Source: Platycnemis pennipes (lineage: Eukaryota > Arthropoda > Insecta > Odonata > Platycnemididae). From it: a stretch of 64,000 nt of DNA. This document shows, piece after piece, positions 60,929 through 64,000 of this stretch. The notes beneath the pieces were generated by a model, which saw only the letters and a list, made by a program, of their open reading frames with translations, was not told the origin of the DNA and made no database searches. The translations under genes and the position numbers were made by a program. How positions within the stretch are numbered: the first letter of the stretch is position 1; each line of letters opens with the position of its first letter. The DNA is taken from assembly GCA_933228895.1 (NCBI GenBank), contig OW121847.1:85415656-85479655 (forward strand). Direction: 5' to 3'.

Positions 60929-61339
60929 AATAAGTCACTCAAGCACGCTTAAGGGACCGAGAAAAGTCCCCACTGAACGCAGTTGAATTCAGCCTGCAAT
61001 AATTTTATGCAATTTATGTTAATTAGTGAAAATCATATTTTCTCCTCAGTGGCTAGGTTAGGATGTTTGTCAGTGAGCAGGAAAGACGTAACTTCGGTGT
61101 CGGAACCAAATGTGATGAACACTATCGAGCGTGGGCGAGCAGTGATAAAATAAGAAAGCCTTTTCGGGAAAAAGTGACTGCATTGTCGTCCCCAAAAGTA
61201 TTAACAGCCAAGTAGCTGTTTATGTCATCAATGCTAAATACTTTCACATCTCGTATTCCTGGGTTAATCTGAACGAGGTGTCAATAAATTAAAACAGGTG
61301 TTCTCAACACAGCACTCGAGGGTGGACGGAAATATCTAT
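60929..61339. other. unassigned sequence
   Basis: No gene or repeat was recognised. Confidence 0.35.
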
Positions 61340-61415
61340 ACTCCTGCCGGTGTCTGAACCGGGGCCTTCAGAATGGGTTATCAGTACTCTTAGCCACCAC
61401 ACCGAACCGATCACG
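61340..61415 (-). mobile_element. tRNA-derived SINE head (probable)
   Basis: On the - strand gtgtggtggctaagagtactg (A-box side) precedes aaggccccggttcagacaccggc (B-box arm, complement of 61346-61368). It is similar to the head at 41478. Confidence 0.5.
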
Positions 61416-63279
61416 CTTATTCCAGTATTTTATTTTAATTTAAAGGGGTGCTTACCCCTTTCTCCCACCCACATCTGCTCCCAACATGCACTTTTCCAAT
61501 TCCTCCACCCCTACATCCCTTCCGAACTTCGAAGAGAGAGAGGCGAGTACCCTGCGGCAAAGGCTTTCTTTTCTGCCAAAGGTGAGCTTGTTCGAGAGGT
61601 GTATACTTCAGTCCCCATTCGCTCATAGAAGGGAGAACACCGAAGTTACGGTGACACGCCCTTCGGGAGGAGGAGAAAGGTAGACGTCACGATCCTAGGG
61701 TCTTCACGGACGAGTGATCTGTTCCCCGGTCTATGTTCAAGAGCCGGACTAATCCTCACCGGCACGCAGGGCCTACTTTTCTCGCTGGGCTTGATTGCTG
61801 TATACGGGCCTCATCTACGCGATCATTGACGTAAGTTCACATCTGGGGCCAATAGCAGCGGGTTCAATAATACAGTGCCGCTGAGTGATAAATTTCGGCA
61901 AGGAATAGAACATACAATTCAATACTCCGGATGCAATGGTTATGAACCCAGAATTAAATGCGGTGCTAAAAATGGTGGCTATGTTTATTAGAAAAGCTTT
62001 GCCATAGGTTTATCGTTGGGTCCAATTTATTATACAACTTAGGTTACGAATCAATGACAGCTCATATGTGTAATATTGGCTAAGTGTTCTGAAGAATTGA
62101 TTTCTATGCCATGTAGGTAAAATGAAAGACTTATGTAGCAAGATTTTTTTTGGAAATGTGTACTTTAAATATACAATTAATAACTTTAATTCCTTTATAT
62201 ATATCCTGGTATCTTTCGCATGCAACCACATACCAAGCATAGAATGTGTGCTGTGAGTGTCTTATATGATGATGGTTTGAAATTATTAGGTAGGTACATT
62301 GAATACGAAGATGACTCATGTTTCAGTGCATCTAAATCACAAAACAGTAAAATCGGTGATGTAATTACAACTCTTACACTACTTAATCGACGGCAATGAA
62401 TGTCTCGTGATTAGCCAGCACCCTTGCATTGTTATTTTGTATATTCTGTCGATACATATGCTTGAACGGATGAAAAATATGGATGATGGCCCGGGATACT
62501 ATCACTGAGACCATTTTGCCGGGGCTTCTCTGTACAGCCCGTTTTATAGTAAGACCAAGAAAGATTTATTTATTAGTACATGGATTTTCGGTGAAATGTT
62601 GCGACACTCATTGCTGGTAGTTTAAAGATTTAGACATCCAGGTAAATTAGCAGTCAGTCGTCTTTAACGATTTTATTGAGCCATTAAATGTCAAAGGGGA
62701 AATAAATTGATAGGTTAATGCATTAATTTTCCGGTGAAACATGAATTATTGACTATTGGCCACTTATTGGGAATTAATTCTGCTAGTGAAATGGCCGTAT
62801 TGATTGTGAGTGTAATAAAAATGGGGAGGAGTAGAATGGAAGGTAAATAATTTTGCATTACAATTATTAACTGTCTGATGGCTGTTTATAGAATGGAAAC
62901 TAAGTCTCCCCTTGAAATCAATACAGAGCATGACAAGAGGAATACGAATGCTACAGCGGGACTATATTATAAGAAACGAAAATAAGATTCCGTTTTGGTT
63001 TTCTAGCGACTGGTGCATAACGCAAAGGCCCTATTGCGAAAAAACTACCATCATCCTGGTGTAAAATAGTTTTAAATTAAATATTTGAAAATTCATAAGC
63101 TTTCCAGAGTAAGTGTGGGAACTACTGGAAGGAAAATGAACTGACAGAAGGGATGGATGATTCCCACTGCACTTGATCTCTGTCAAGAAATATACTTCCA
63201 TTTTCATCGGGAGGTAGGGACAGGTGCGAACATTAAAAAAATAGAATCTCCCTCCAATGTGACACGATCACTGGTAGTT
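61416..63279. other. unassigned sequence
   Basis: Overlapping open frames at 61350-61683 are partly composition-driven. From 61850 to 63150 the sequence is AT-rich and without recognisable features. Confidence 0.35.
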
Positions 63280-63930
63280 ACCAGTCGGAGGGCGAGGTTA
63301 TTTAAACAACCCATAGCTATAACTCGCGGTGTAAATGGTAGGAGGCGTCGGCCGAAGGACACACCGGTGCCAGAAAACACGCGAGGGAACGTTGTCGTCC
63401 GGGTTGGGGAAAGACAAATTTTTGAGCATCTCTTCATCCATAAACAGGCCGAACTCATCTCTCACTCTCTCCGACCGCGGAAATCCTCCTCCCCACGTTC
63501 GACCGCGAGGACTTAACATCGCTCGGGATGGAATCTCGAGCGCAGGGGGCGTAGCCATGTCGATCGATAGACGATCCGATCGTCCCTACCCCCTCGGCCT
63601 TCATGCCGACGTCCTTCAGTCGTGCCCCCCTCCATTCCGTTTGTCCCCTCCCGGAAGGCCATCGTTCCAGGTCTCTCCCCCACCCCACCACCGAAAGGCA
63701 CCCCGTAAACCCGCCCCCTTCAACCCTCCGCTCCCCCCTCGTCGCAAAGTGGACTCTGGGGTGACGTTAGGGTCCGTGCCGATGACATGGCCCGCCTCGG
63801 CGCGGAAGGTCTCTCTTGCGTCCTTTCGTCCGAGTGGTCGGTTGGGGGAGGGAGGGAGGTTTTCGTGCACGTGTTTTGCGAAGGTACCTTATCCACCCAC
63901 CTCTGAGGGAGCGGATGAGAAATTTGTCCC
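63280..63930. promoter_or_regulatory. CpG/GC-rich patch at the window's right edge
   Basis: GC- and CpG-rich sequence (ggcgtcggccgaagg, ctcggcgcggaagg) with several overlapping frames on both strands, none with a domain. Open frames on both strands at once point to composition rather than coding. It may belong to a promoter continuing beyond the window. Confidence 0.3.
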
Positions 63931-64000
63931 CTACGTCTCTTACCTTGCTTCGCAATTCCTACTTCCTTTCCCTAGTATTCACATCGGTTTAAATATCAGT

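Noticed and set aside
1..64000. CRISPR arrays, operons, bacterial promoters or an unknown prokaryotic defence system
   Set aside because: The window is eukaryotic nuclear DNA with introns and animal transposons. No regularly spaced direct repeats with unique spacers occur.

Overview
The window looks like repeat-rich, mostly non-coding DNA from an animal nuclear genome, probably an arthropod and likely an insect. The evidence is spliced genes with GT-AG introns, AATAAA signals, Harbinger, Helentron, hAT, RTE-like and CR1-like relics, tRNA-derived SINEs and dinucleotide microsatellites. I see no bacterial or organellar gene organisation. The species cannot be fixed from the sequence, and I recognise no ordinary host gene.

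Region 1-5350 is the most informative. It is most of a PIF/Harbinger DNA transposon with its two characteristic genes converging on each other. On the + strand is a spliced Myb/SANT-like DNA-binding protein (six exons visible, 5' exon not found). On the - strand is a five-exon HARBI1-type DDE transposase of 376 codons. Every exon junction keeps the reading frame, and the DDE triad is present. The right flank carries a dense cluster of TTCGC/GCGAA motifs. The left end lies outside the window.

Region 6400-8811 holds a near-perfect foldback hairpin and two fragments of an RTE-like non-LTR retrotransposon that ends in a (GAT)n tail. The larger fragment keeps the APE endonuclease but has lost most of its reverse transcriptase. 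Further fragments of the family lie at 34051-35115 (reverse transcriptase to 3' end) and 57425-57612 (3' end only).

Region 8812-13960 has no recognised gene. It contains a pyrimidine-rich block and a CpG-rich block with a TATA-like box. Region 13964-16563 contains a second foldback, an internally deleted Helentron (14206-15341) with a Pif1-type helicase relic, and a third inverted-repeat element.

The remaining 47 kb is mainly unassigned AT-rich sequence scattered with SINEs. One SINE is full length with a target-site duplication (33024-33338). It also contains the C-terminal ends of an RNase-H-class LINE (32195-32483) and a CR1-like LINE (49640-50107), a hAT-like MITE (39733-40073), a Harbinger-type MITE with TTA duplications (55615-56154), an exact 59-bp tandem duplication (60807-60928) and CpG-rich patches near 59.8 and 63.6 kb. 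Many long open frames lie in these GC-rich patches, but none resembles a known family.
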